NCBI GenBank assembly: GCA_039090855.1
Contig: CM077023.1
Coordinates: 86,651,127-86,715,126, forward strand
Length of the DNA stretch: 64,000 bases
Reading direction: 5' to 3'
From: Macrothele yani
Lineage: Eukaryota > Arthropoda > Arachnida > Araneae > Macrothelidae
The position numbers and the translations under genes were made by a program. Every line of letters starts with the position of its first letter. Within the stretch, counting starts at the first letter, position 1. The notes beneath the pieces are model-generated. The model saw nothing but the letters and a program-made list of their open reading frames with translations, had not been told where the DNA came from and made no database searches. Shown one piece after another: positions 1 to 11,114 of this stretch.

Positions 1-1571
1 TTAAAAACGCAAAAAAAAAAAAAAAAACAAAAAAAAAATTAACAAGTCCTTTCTTTTTCCATAAAATTTCACGCTCTAACCTATAATTACTTCCAGGAGA
101 GTTCAGATTTACAATGCATATTTTCAGCAGAACATACGTAACAAAGATTCTACTTATGTTGAGATACATACTCCGTTACTAAGTAAAATTACTTGAAATG
201 TATGATGTATAAGTGATATTTTTATATGATTTTGTAAATAATACAGAAAGTAGTTTTTCAGATCAGACAAACTAAATCATCAGTAATTAGAAAATAAATT
301 CAAACAGCTTTTCCGCAAATTCCTGGCACAAGAGATAAATGCATAAATATGTAAAACACCACATATCAAATCATTCAATTAATTTCAATTTTTGAGTTAA
401 ATTCTGCTGATTTGCATATATATCACCTTGACAGTACATGCGATACATAGAAACTTTTGGCGCTAATTTTGGACTACATTGATAGAAACACGAAGTCCGC
501 TTCTGCATTTAAACGACAAAACTTCATAAACTATTTTTTTTTGCGTGACAAAAAATAATATACCTTTAAAAAAACAATGCTGATTCTCGAAGAAGCTGGA
601 TATGTAAGGCAAATATGATATCCAATTTTTAAAGACTGGAACTGTTAAAAATGTCCGATTTTGGTTTCAGATAGTAAAAAATACTGACACTTTCTCAGCT
701 GATACCGGAACGAAAACAAACATTTAATTGCATCATCCATTAATTGTGGATGCTGTAATGTGATAACATACCTCCATATCAAATGATTTGTAATAAAGTG
801 TTTCAGCTTTTTGTGTATCGTAAGGTAGGTTCGCTTGCAGGTTAGCAATTCCCGTGATTATTTCTTCAGTTCTGATGGGTCAGCAGTTGTAATTAGGGCT
901 GCTTATTTTGAAAATCTAAGGATAAACAAAAGTCAGACTGCAATTTAATGCTTATTTTAGCGCCATGCTAACTCTTTCTAGAAAAAATAAAATGTTAAAT
1001 AACTCACACATTCTTGATACTTGCAGACCTATAAAATGTATATAGAAAATATTTTCAGGCGTATAAAACTGCCCTATACTGCCAAACATCGTATAATAAA
1101 TGACGTGACTTATGCGAGAAATCACACGATACTTCAAACGTAGGGAAATCTGATGGGAGTAAAATGTCTCATCTTGATTTATTATGCTCTAGAGTTTAAT
1201 GCCAGTCGAAAGGTGAACGAAATTCTTGGATCAAGATGTTGAGTCAGTGTAGGAAAGGCATTAGTTGAGGAGCTTCCTCTTCCACGAAACCTGTAGAACA
1301 TTCTCAAGGTTACACGTGATTTGAGACTCTTTTTACCAATTGCGAAAGACACGAAAAAGAAACCACATTTGTGCATGAAGTATTGTATGAAGAATAGTCA
1401 AATATTCCAAATTCTTTGGCATTTGACAAAACGACTCACCATAGAAATCTGTGAAAAGAGCTGAAACGAATAAAGTGGTGGTTTTATAAACTACATTATT
1501 ACTTATCGTGAAACATGAGCAACACTAAATTTTATTCATCTCAGTGAAGTCAGTAAGACCGGCCCGTCAAA

Positions 1572-1576
<5 letters not shown>
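1..1576. other. AT-rich non-coding DNA, no recognised feature
   Basis: I see no coding region, transposon end or tRNA-like box here. It begins with an A-rich run (about 10-40). If the Dfd model is right this is probably intron or upstream DNA of that gene. Confidence 0.5.
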
Positions 1577-1577
<1 letters not shown>

Positions 1578-1626
<49 letters not shown>

Positions 1627-1632
1627 AATAAA
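1578..1632. repeat. (TA)n microsatellite
   Basis: An almost pure TA dinucleotide run follows a short A run and ends in AT-rich sequence. Confidence 0.9.
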
Positions 1633-1787
1633 AAAATTCAAAAAAGAAAACACGATATTTTTTGGTCAAATGTAAACACAGTATTGATTTTTTTTCCTTT
1701 TCCGACATCAGGGTATCTTATTTTATAAATCTATTCACAATAGCATATCAGTCCTATCGTAAAGAGTATTTTTTTACATCTCTGTTT

Positions 1788-1930
1788 CGGGGTTTAACGA
1801 CCAGCAACTCAGCAGTCACCCATGTCTACGCTGGGGCCACTGGTTTCAGGGAAGGGAGAGAGCCCTCGCCGCAAGACAAGCACGCCACCCCTTCATCATC
1901 CGAGGCTCGAAGCCAAGCACCGCTCAGACA
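1788..1930 (-). mobile_element. tRNA-derived SINE (family A), degraded copy
   Basis: The + strand starts with the reverse complement of the family 3' end (GGTTTAACGACCA), then the block GCCACTGGTTTCAGGGAAGG that is shared by every copy in this window. The tRNA-like head is badly eroded. The GC-rich stretch to about 2060, with repeated gcccgagcccg motifs, does not belong to the SINE and resembles the interior of the hAT-type element at 10028-10770. Confidence 0.65.
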
Positions 1931-2609
1931 AACAGCCCAAAGCGAGCGCTTAGCAGAGCTGAGTTCGGGCTCAATTTTAAGAACCCGAGCTCGAAGTATG
2001 TCAGCCCGAGCCCGAATTTTATATTACAAGATGGAGCCCGGGCCCGAAAATTATGATTAAAATGCTTAGGCATTAAAAAAAAAAACTCCTATTCCAGACT
2101 GCCAGTCTTTCCTTCCTGTTCAATTAACCGATGTCTTCATCAACTGCGCGGTGGAAAAGAAATGTCTGCCTATTTCTATAGTTTCTTTGACCATCCATTT
2201 TTTCCTGAAATGCTTCGAGGAGCCAGATATCAGGAAAAATCGGGCGGCACAGTAATCTACGTCGTACGTTGCTCAATAGAATTAGCAGGGAGCTGCCCGA
2301 CGAAGTATAGGGAGCAAAATTTCGTCAGCTTTCTATCTACTATCTATTGTTCTAGAAGAAACTTTTTCTTCGCGGAAATCCATTAATTCATGGCCTATGG
2401 TATTTGTTACCCAAGCCCGGAGTGAATAGCCCTGCCTAGTTCCCACTCCCCATCTAGACCCAGTTGCCGAAGAATCCTATTTAACAACTAGAAAGTGTAA
2501 AAAAATTCTCGTGTGCTAAATCGTACAAAATCACATTTAAAACAAGTTAGTAAAATCATGCAATGCATTGAATATGATACTCTTTCCAACATACTAGAAA
2601 TCATCACTC

Positions 2610-3215
2610 AAGTTATTACTCAAGTTATGAGGATAATGGCTGTAGAATAAATCTCGCTCCTATGACCTGACCTTTAACCTCATTTCGATGATATTCAACA
2701 GAACCGGTAAAGTATACTTCCGAAACAACGTGATAAAGTTTTGTCTCAATCGAAGGATTTTTACGTAAGTTATAACGCATAAGGGCGATGGAAGGGATTT
2801 CGCTCCTATGTCCTGACCTTTGACACAATTTCGCCCATTTTCAATAAGGTTCGTCCCCAGGTTGTTCCTACCACATACTAAACTTTCATCGAAATCAAAG
2901 CCTTTTTGCCCAAGTTAAAACGCATAAGGGCAATGGAATGGATCCCGCTCCTATGTCCTGAACTTTAATCCCACTTCGCCCATTTTCAATAAGGTTCGTT
3001 CCCAGGTGGTCCCCAACCACATACTAAAATTTATTGAAATCGAACAATAGTTACGCAAGTTATGACGCATAAGGGCAATGAAATGGCTCCTATGTCCTGA
3101 CCTTTGACCCCATTTCGCTCATTTTCAATAGGGTTCGTCCCCAGGTGGTCGCCTATCAAATGTATAAAAATTTCATCGAAATCGAACCATTTTTACGCGA
3201 GCTATCGTGCGGAAG
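2610..3215. repeat. 145-bp tandem repeat, about four monomers
   Basis: The motif CGCATAAGGGC recurs at about 2776, 2921 and 3066 with exactly 145-bp spacing, and a more diverged first unit sits near 2630. Each monomer also carries CTCCTATGTCCTGACCTTT and a GGTTCGTCCCCAGGTGGT block. It is non-coding. The copies differ by scattered substitutions, so this is a small, old satellite-like array. Confidence 0.85.
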
Positions 3216-3249
3216 TACAGACGGACAAAGCTGGAGCATATACCCTTCT

Positions 3250-3298
3250 TCAACCTACGGTTGCACTGGCGCTTAGACCACTGCGCCACCGATTAGCC
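3250..3298 (-). mobile_element. SINE family A, tRNA-head fragment
   Basis: GGCGCTTAGACCACTGCGCC is the reverse complement of the A-box end of the family A tRNA-like head. The rest of the SINE is absent. Confidence 0.5.
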
Positions 3299-3430
3299 AT
3301 GAAGAGTTTCTGACTCGGTTAAGAAAATAAGTTCAGAAAAAGTGATTCATCTTCTTGAAGATCGTGGGTGATCTCTGTACCATGATAATGCTAGTTCATA
3401 TAACGTTCTCTCTATTTAACGGCCCTTACA

Positions 3431-4266
3431 GTCCCGGTGGCGCAGGAGTCTAAACGCTGGCTTCCGATCATTCGTCTGAGATGGGTTCGATTCCCGAGGA
3501 GATATGGATGTTGTTTTTGTCTTATGTCACGGGCTCTTCCCCTTCCCTGGAACCAGTGGCCCTTATAATGAATTCAAGCTTCTTCTAATGCTTGTTGTTT
3601 GTTAATTATATCATGAATAAACTTGCCTGCTAGTAGTGTAGTAATAATAATGAACAAGCTTTTAACTGCTAGTAATGTTGTAGTAGTAATTTAAGATGAA
3701 TAAAGTCTTAATGCTGGTTGTTAATAATAATAACTAATGAAATAAACCTAACAGCCAGACAGAGATCTGACAAAACTATGAACTGAGAAAAACGTACTTA
3801 CAACACAAGCTTTATTCAGAGAAAGTCCTGGTATCCTCCAACACACACACACACTAGTCACATTAATCGTATCACAATAATGAAGAAAAAACCTAATCAC
3901 ATAGAACGAAGCTCTTGGCACAAATTAACGTAGCTCTACTCACATAAACGAAGCTCTCCCTACGCACATCAACAAAAAGCTCTCGCCATACAACAACAGC
4001 TCTCCCTCACATAAACAAACGCTCTCTTCGGTATCGTTGAACGCGCCTATTTATACTGGCTACCACCACGTCATGACTTACACTCATTGCCAGATCTCAT
4101 TCAGCGGGAGAAATAACATCTCGTTCAGTAAGAAGATAATTTACATAGTAAAATAAAATAACCAGAGATAGTAAAAATCAAAAGGAAAGTGAATCTAGAG
4201 TACACGTTACACCCTAAATTACGGACGGGCGACTGCTTATTGCCCCTCGAGTGGTGGTCGTTAAGA
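3431..4266 (+). mobile_element. SINE family A, split by a solo LTR
   Basis: The 5' part (3431-3563) has the tRNA-like head, with A box GGTGGCGCAGGAG and B box GGTTCGATTCC, and the body up to AACCAGTGGCCCT. The 3' part resumes at 4212 with CCCTAAATTACGGACGGGCG and runs to the GGTGGTCGTTAAG tail. Joining the halves and removing one CCCT restores the continuous family sequence, so the interruption is a clean later insertion. Confidence 0.85.
3564..4211 (-). mobile_element. Solo LTR of an LTR retrotransposon
   Basis: A 648-bp block interrupts the SINE and is flanked by the 4-bp duplication CCCT (3560-3563 and 4212-4215). Read on the - strand it starts TGTAACGTG and ends TTCATTATA. It contains a TATA-like TATAAATAGG (4045-4054) and a polyadenylation signal AATAAA (3811-3816), in the order expected for U3 then R/U5. 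There is no internal region or second LTR, so it is a solo LTR. Both termini nearly match those of the TRIM elements at 21161 and 25298, suggesting one family. No coding sequence remains from which to assign a superfamily. Confidence 0.75.
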
Positions 4267-4269
4267 GGA

Positions 4270-5304
4270 AAAAGAACAGGAATGGGTGAGAGAAAGGAAT
4301 AATTCATTTAGTACCGCATTTTTTTAAATTCGCCTGAACTTGCTCCCTGCGATCTTTTCCCCAACTTCAAAATAAAGCTGAAAGTCCACCTGCATGTGAT
4401 GACATTCCAACCTATCGAAATAATGCGATAGCGGAACTCAACTAGTTCCCAGCTGAAGATTCTAGCTGTAGTAGGAACGTTAGGGGACTTATACGTCATG
4501 GGGGAGAAACTTTGAAGGGAAAGACTTAACATGAAAATGTGATGCATCGTTTACCATTTGTTTATTTTGTTAGCTATTTATGCTTATTTTTCTGTAGAAG
4601 CATAAGGTCTCATTCTCACAACACTTTTGTCAGGTCTTGTGCATTCGCTCAAATACAAATTCTTTGTAGTACACAATAGCCTGATTACGGCAAAGGAATG
4701 TGTAGATTTATCAACAAAAATTAATTTATTTCGTGCACTTTGCGAAAACAATTGCTGAATGAAATCTTCAAAATCAATCTTTATTTCCATCATAGTTTAC
4801 TGGCACATACGTAAAAGAAAACAGCCATCACATAAGAAACGCCACATTACATCGCTTTAGGAAGATCAATTGGTTACCTGTCTCACGCAACTACTTCTGA
4901 TTTTGATTCCTTGAATTGACTGTCTCGAACAAATCCCTTTCTTCTCTACTGATTTTGCCTTTTAGATGATAAATACTTCACCGTTGTACATGCACGTCTT
5001 GTGAGAAAATAATATATAAGGATATGATAATTCAAGATGAACTGCCCGATTCAGAGGAAAATTATGTGAAAGATATGACAAGTATGTCAAAAATACCTAA
5101 TTGTATTTGGAAAAGAAAACTGAACAAGTTTGTTTTTACGATCATACACTAGCGGCTTCAACACATTGGATTTCTTATGCTATCGAGTTTTCATTTCTTA
5201 TGAAATTAAAAAAATGAAACGGAAGAAATGTCTTCTTCGTTTGCTGATCATGAAACATGATCTCTGTTATGCTACTTACCTAACGTTCAAAGTGAAGCTA
5301 GATA
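4270..5304. other. Non-coding, no recognised feature
   Basis: AT-rich sequence in which I see no gene, repeat or transposon end. Confidence 0.45.
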
Positions 5305-5306
5305 TA

Positions 5307-6652
5307 CGAGGGTTGTACCGAAAGTAATGCAAAAGTGGGCATAACTTTTTCATTAACTGACAGAGGTCGTTCAAACTGCACATGTTGGTAGAGTAACTAT
5401 TACTCTATACAATGGTACTACTCAACATAGTCTCCATCACAAGCGATGCATTTCCGCCATCGTTGAACCCAACCCTCGAATCCTTTTTGAAAAAATTCAG
5501 GTGTGAACTGTTGTCCCACTTCTGTACAGCAACTTTACCCTCGTCTGTGTCATCAAATCGTTGTCCACTGTCCTTCATTGGACCGAACAGGTGGAAGTCG
5601 TAGGACGTCACATCTGGGTTGTACGGTAGACGGGGGACCGCCGACCAGCCTAATTTGCTGATCGCCTGATTTACGAGACAAATTATGCTATACCACATTT
5701 ATGATTTATACGTGACCACACACATCTCTAGCAACACTCAAAGATCTGTGTGGTTTCGTATTGTCATGGTGAATGTGTATCCTTTTCAGATTCTTCTTCG
5801 GTCTCTACCTCCTTATGGCTTCTCTAAGCTTCTTGAGTGTCTCAATGTACCGCTCGATGGTCACGGTATGGCCACGTTCCAGAAAATCAAGAAGAATTAC
5901 ACCCTTCTCATCCTAAAAACAGTCACCATGACGCTCTGGGCTGAACGATGGTTTTTGAACTTCTTAGGCCTTGGTGAAGACGTGTGACGCCATTCCATGG
6001 ACTGATTCTTTGTTTACGGATCGTAAAGATACACCTACGTTTCATCCCATGTCACCAGATCGGAAGAAAATGTGTCTTCATTGGCTTCAAACGCTTCCAG
6101 CAGATCAGAGCAGACTTCCACCTTTCTCTCCTACAAATCGGGTGCCAACTGCTGAGGTATCCACTTTGCACACACTTTCCGACACCCTAAGCCTTCTACC
6201 ATCTTCTGCATGGCATTGTGACCACAGTCCAGTTGTGCAACAAGCTCACGGATTGTGACTCCTCTCTCAGCGCGAATCAATTCATCCACTTGCTGACCAT
6301 TCGTGTTAGTGGTCGCAGATGATGGTCTCCCACTGTGTGGTTTGTCTTCTATGCTGGTTTCCCCCTCTTTAAACTTCTTCATCCATCTGTGTACATTGCT
6401 CTTGTCAATGGTGTTATCTCCGTAAACATTCTGAAGCCTTCTGTGGATGTCGGACAGCCTGCACCCTTCCTTCGTCAAGAACTCAATGACGGCACGTTGT
6501 TTCTGCTTGGAATCCGTTATTTACCTGCAATGAAGAAGAAAAGTTACTATAGAGGAAGAGTTACTCTACCAACATGTGCAATTTGAACGCGACCTCTGTC
6601 AGTTAATAAAAAAGTTATGCCCACTTTTGCATTACTTTCGGTACAACCCTCG
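5307..6652 (-). mobile_element. mariner element with long inverted repeats
   Basis: A 1346-bp element flanked by TA on both sides (5305-5306 and 6653-6654). Both ends start CGAGGGTTGTACCGAAAGTA. The inverted repeat continues for about 95 bp with only two substitutions and a 2-base indel, through GACAGAGGTCG and CACATGTTGGTAGAGTAACT. Typical mariner repeats are near 30 bp, so these are unusually long. The size and the transposase remnants on the - strand fit the mariner (DD34D) family. Confidence 0.93.
5405..6510 (-). pseudogene. mariner transposase, broken
   Basis: On the - strand the N-terminal part (about 6131-6510) encodes a helix-turn-helix region with DIHRRLQNVYGDNTIDKSNVH and the linker HSGRPSS, as in mariner transposases. 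The C-terminal part (5405-5698) encodes LGWSAVPRLPYNPDVTSYDF, which contains the third catalytic aspartate region. The middle is scattered over several frames with stops and frameshifts, so the enzyme is dead. A live copy would cut and paste the element at TA sites. Confidence 0.88.
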
Positions 6653-6654
6653 TA

Positions 6655-7045
6655 TTAATCATGTGCACACACACCAAGACGGAATGGTACGTATTTAACG
6701 AAATGGGATGGATTCGTAAGTGGAACAACTCAGGACTTCCGGGTGCATATGCAGCAATCGCTGAGCTTATTTAAAAGTTCTTTCTCATCAGCGGAAAAAT
6801 TGTTCATACGTTTCTACTTCCTAACAAAATAAAATTCAGCAAACAGGGTGAAGAATTCTGAGAAGTCCTATTACCTTCGACCATACAAACTGCAACTTTT
6901 GGGAGAAAATAGCAGTGAACAATAGCGTTGTACTGATACGCTTTGCCTTACTGAGCAGATCGAAGTCCTTCTGATACGTTTTTTATTTGCCCTCACATCA
7001 AAAATGAAGTTTTTAATCGAATATTGGTAACTTAAAGAAAAGCAC
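6655..7045. other. Non-coding, no recognised feature
   Basis: Short unique AT-rich stretch between the mariner and the next SINE. Confidence 0.45.
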
Positions 7046-7049
7046 TTGC

Positions 7050-7580
7050 GGCCGGCCCGTTGGCGCAGTGGTCTAAGCGATGGCTTCTGAGAATTCGTCC
7101 GAGATGAGTCCCGGTTCGAATCCCGGTGAGGCGGGAATGTTGTTTTTGTCTTACTTCACGGTCTCTCTCCCTTCTCTTGAACCATCGAGTTTACATACGT
7201 GGAGTCACCACTCCTACCCACGCAGCACTGGCCGCCATAAGTCACCGCCTGTGCTGCAGGTGACGTCATATCCTGGCAAACAGCTGTTTTGAAACTACTG
7301 AAACCAATGGAACAAAAGCTTCGAGGCATATAGACAAATAAAATGATGGATTTAATAATCTTTATGAATTATACAAGCTTACTGTTTTATCAACTGATTT
7401 AGTTTGCTTTTGCCTGTATGTGAAGTCATTCCAAGGATTAGCTGCGAGCTATGGCGGCAGAGCCAGTGGTGTCTCCACCTTATATAAGCTCGATGCCTGG
7501 AACGAGTGGCCCTAAATTAGGGATGGACAACTGCTTATAGCCAGTTGAGTTGCTCACGGTGGTCGTTAAACCTTCAATTA
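7050..7580 (+). mobile_element. SINE family A, split by a MITE
   Basis: The head begins GGCCGGCCCGTTGGCGCAG, with a good A box (TGGCGCAGTGG) and B box (GGTTCGAATCC near 7112). The body stops at 7182 and resumes at 7496 with CCTGGAACGAGTGGCCCTAA, then runs through the usual tail GGTGGTCGTTAAAC into A-rich DNA. The family consensus is continuous once the 313-bp MITE and one target copy are removed. Confidence 0.88.
7183..7495. mobile_element. MITE with imperfect TIRs and 8-bp target duplication
   Basis: The left end reads CATCGAGTTTACATACGTGG. The right end, reverse-complemented, reads CATCGAGCTTATATAAGGTG. Similarity continues through GGAG-CACCACT and a CCGCCATA block. The flanks are TCTTGAAC (7175-7182) and CCTGGAAC (7496-7503), both derived from the SINE consensus CCTGGAAC, i.e. 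an 8-bp duplication with two later changes. An 8-bp duplication fits hAT-type elements. There is no coding capacity. Confidence 0.72.
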
Positions 7581-7584
7581 ATAC

Positions 7585-8750
7585 AAAAATAAAAGGACCT
7601 GCGAAATTATAAGAAAACGTGTGCTTTGGGTAATGTATGAAAGAATATGGAACGCGCTTTTGACTTTTGCCAGGAAGCTAATGGCATTCAGTTTTTCGTT
7701 CTTGATAAAGCTTGCATTTTTGCCTTGTTAGTTGTTTCTTAATAATGATGTCTTTTAAAATCAGTTTGAAGCATACAGTATCCTAAGAAGAAGAAAGGGA
7801 TTAGAGCGCAGTAACACAAAATTATATTACACGTACAAACTAATTAATTGAATAGGATACTGCAGACTATGCCTAAGTGAAAGCATTTTGCTGTGGAAAA
7901 ATACTTAATGCACTTTTTTACTACTCGGCTATTGCATTTCATCTTAGACAATTTATTGTTAATAAGATCACGAAGTAAAGTGAGCCTCCAATTAACTCGT
8001 GTTTGATTTACGTGAGCCTTGGATTTACGCAAAACATATTTCTAACAGAAAAATAAAATAATGCATTCTGAAGCACGTCATTTCTCAGCAGAATTATCCT
8101 ACTCAGGTAACCGTCACATCTCAGCAGAACCGCTCTCACCGTTTCAGGTCAAGTGCAAAAGGCAGCTCATCCAAAACTCGCTCCCAGGCATTCCTACTCC
8201 GTTGGAGCGATATGACCGGTGTATATTTTGATGTTTTGTTAGATATGGAACAAGACTACCGAAGAAAGAACTAAAGATTCTCCCACACAGTGTGTGTTTC
8301 TTTGTTATGTTTTATGTGCGTGATTTCCAATATAAATTAAAAAAATATGTTCAAAGTGTGTTTTTGTAACGTAGTAAGTGAAGTATACTGAATGAGAAAA
8401 AAATCTTAATTTTGATTTTTTATGCATTCAGTTTCATAAATATATAGTCGAAAAGGTGCAATCCTTCAGTTTTCTGTTATTTCGTATAGAAGGATTCACT
8501 TCAAGTTGCATAGCAAGAATTCGACGTGTGTATGGTTTAGCAGGAACGTACCTGTCGAGTAAGTCAAGCGTTTGGTAGAGTATCTTGAAATTAATGCTTT
8601 CTTTTTATTTATTTTTTTATTAAGTTCATGATCATGTAAGTTTTTATTTCATTTTCTTACCAGCTTCAACATGCAGTTCTAGCTTGAGTAGTTACATAAA
8701 ATACATCTAGGTTCTGGTTCGTAACAATCCTGATTTGATATTTCTTTTTC
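7585..8750. other. Non-coding, no recognised feature
   Basis: AT-rich sequence without gene or transposon signals that I can recognise. Confidence 0.45.
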
Positions 8751-8751
8751 T

Positions 8752-8962
8752 TTTGATTGGGGGTTTAACGACCACCATGAGCAAATCAACGGGCTATAAG
8801 AAGTTGCCCGTCCCTAATTTAAGGCCACTGGTTCCAGGGAAGGGAGAGAGCCAGTACTGTAAGACAAACACAACATCCATGCCTCACCGGGATTCGAACA
8901 CAGATCCATCTTGGACGAACGGTCATAAACCAGCGCTCAGACCTCTACGCCATCGGAGCAGC
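8752..8962 (-). mobile_element. SINE family A, near full length
   Basis: Complete - strand copy: GGTTTAACGACCACCATGAG at the 3' end, GGCCACTGGTTCCAGGGAAG in the body, and the reverse-complement B box GGATTCGAAC and A-box region at the right end. A T-rich run at its left edge is the A tail. Confidence 0.88.
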
Positions 8963-10027
8963 AAAATCTTTATTTGTTACAATAATGCAATTCAATACAA
9001 TCAATATGTCAACGATAGGTTGCCCCGTTCAACGTTGAGGGTGTATTGAAATTAAAAGAAATCCGTATTGTTACGCGTGGATGGAAGTGAGATAGAGTAA
9101 AATGCTGTAGGCGTGCACCAGCACACCTAGTTTATTAAAATGCAAAAGGCGAAGTACAAACTGGTACATAAAACTTAAAACTAACTCTAAGAACGATTGT
9201 TGGATTGAAAGAAAAAACTTTTCATTTACACAACGTCACTGTTGAACAACAAAGGTTATATACGAAAAGACAATCTGATTGAAAAAATGCAATACATGCA
9301 AATGAACGACACGCAGTGCTCGAAATCGAAATTTTGAAGCCGCTATGCTCATATTTAGCTAAAAATCATCCGGAAAAAATACCTTCTCCGGAAATTCTCC
9401 AAAACTTAAAAAGTAAAAATGATTCCCTGGAAGAAAAATTCCTTTGTGTGAAAAATGTAATTGACAATTCCGTGGAATACTATTGCACCATAAGTCAGAA
9501 ACGATGGCTGTCGATTTCAGTTGGTTGGTTTGTGGATCTAGCTGGCACTACTTATTCTACACCAAGGACTGGAGTTAGACTTGTTCACAACGTAGAATCT
9601 CTACCCCGGGACCAACGGATTAATGAGACTTCCGAACCTCGGCTAATCATTAGCGGCAGCCCCATTCCAATAGAGACTTTCATGAAATAGAAAGTCGGGC
9701 AATTAGAATCTCCCCAATCAGAATGAATATTCAGTTTTAAATTAACAGCAATCTCACTACCCTCAAAAAAAAAAAAAAGATAAAGAAGTCCAAAGTGGGA
9801 AAAGTTTATACTCATTCCTGTAAAACTAAAATCTGTGTTTCATCTATTACTCCCAATTCTTTGTTCTATTAAGAAGCTCTTCAAATTGAATATATTAAAT
9901 TAATGATATAATAAAAATTACAGACATCTTTAGTGGGATGATCTGGGGCTTGGGCAAGATGTGATCGTGCGCTATGGGTAGCTTCATTTCCATCCTTTGA
10001 AAGATTGAACTTACAACTCATGTGTAC

Positions 10028-10770
10028 TAGAGGTCTGCACGAGCCTAATTTGGTGAGCCTGGCTCGGCCCTTTTCAAATATCAGACACTCGGACCTGGCT
10101 CTGCCTGGACTCGTCAATTGCAGCTCTTATTTAAGCCCGCCCCCGCCCGTGATGTGCCATTTGGTATTATTTTGTTTTTCTATTGTATTTTATTAAAATG
10201 TGAAAATTAAATAATGAAATGAGATATTATTGAAAATATTTAGTTGAATGTAAGCCTAAAAGTATTAATAAACTTTGACAATTATCGAAAAATATAACCT
10301 TTAAAAAGAAAGAAAAAAGAAGACTAAGCGCGTTCAGAATCTCCCTTTCTCTGAACTAGTAAGAGGTGACACTTCAAAAGTCAATCCCTATACAGATTAG
10401 GGATAAAAGAAAAAATCATGTCGTCCCACTCTCTCATACAAACACACACAATCACCCCACTGCAGACATCCTCCGTCCCCCACTCTACACAACACGCATA
10501 ATCGCTCGGGTTCGAATCTTTTTTTGTTGTCAACAACCCCCAAAATGGTTTTACCATTTTATTACCTACAGATTGGTAAAAACAATGTGAGTGCCTCTAG
10601 GAACAGTTAGATAAACAGTTAATAGGAACAGTTAAACACACCAGGAAATCAGGGAACACGACTTTTTTCCTTCTTTACCATTGCGATAAAAAGAATGGGT
10701 CGACATGGCCCGGCCCGGTCCGGTCGTAAGTGTCTGGGAAAAAGCCCGGCCCGGCCCGTGCAGACCTCTA
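10028..10770. mobile_element. Non-autonomous hAT-type element
   Basis: A 743-bp element with an exact 8-bp target duplication ATGTGTAC (10020-10027 and 10771-10778). The terminal inverted repeat is TAGAGGTCTGCACG, 14 of 14 identical between ends, followed by a GC-rich subterminal zone (GGCCCGGCCCGG). No transposase is encoded. The 8-bp duplication and short repeat are those of hAT elements. Confidence 0.9.
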
Positions 10771-10940
10771 ATGTGTACAACACTCGCCTGCCCTTTACGG
10801 TCCCCACTCAGCTATATCTCCAGGACACGAGGCACATAAGGTTTCCATGTTTAAGAATGTGCGTTCGTAAGCCAGGGACAAAAAGGAAAATCCTTGTAGT
10901 TCCCACTACTAAAAGTAGTTCGAGTGTGTAAATTCCGGGT

Positions 10941-11080
10941 GAAAAAAGTGCCGGTATGAAATACTAAGAAAAAAAGAGTGCCGGTATGAAATACTAAGAA
11001 AAAGAAGTGCCGGTATGAAATACTAAGAAAAAAGAAGTGCGGGTATGAAATACTAAGCAAAAAGAAGTGCCGGTATGCTA
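10941..11080. repeat. 30-bp tandem repeat, five units
   Basis: CCGGTATGAAATACTAAGAA recurs at 10951, 10981, 11010 and (as CGGGTATG) 11040, then CCGGTATG at 11070, at 29-30 bp spacing. It sits just inside the right end of the hAT-like element, where subterminal repeats are common. Confidence 0.85.
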
Positions 11081-11114
11081 TACCGGCGTATACCGGCCCA
11101 TTTCGAGCACTGAA

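Larger units (their letters stand above)
9314..11112. mobile_element. Candidate hAT-like element, host of a nested MITE
   Basis: The left end CAGTGCTCGAAAT (9314) is matched by its reverse complement ATTTCGAGCACTG at 11100-11112. The flanking 8-mers ACGACACG and AAAACATG agree at only 5 of 8 bases, so the target duplication is weak. A 125-codon open frame (9316-9690) starts just inside the left end; I do not recognise its product, and it may be chance. The right end has a subterminal 30-bp tandem repeat. A second hAT-type element is nested inside at 10028-10770. Confidence 0.45.

Noticed and set aside
1662..2060. 132-codon open frame
   Set aside because: It runs through a SINE and GC-rich repeat and has no recognisable domain.
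1940..2060. GC-rich inverted motifs as a separate hAT-type element
   Set aside because: Motifs resemble the interior of the element at 10028, but I found no termini or target duplication.
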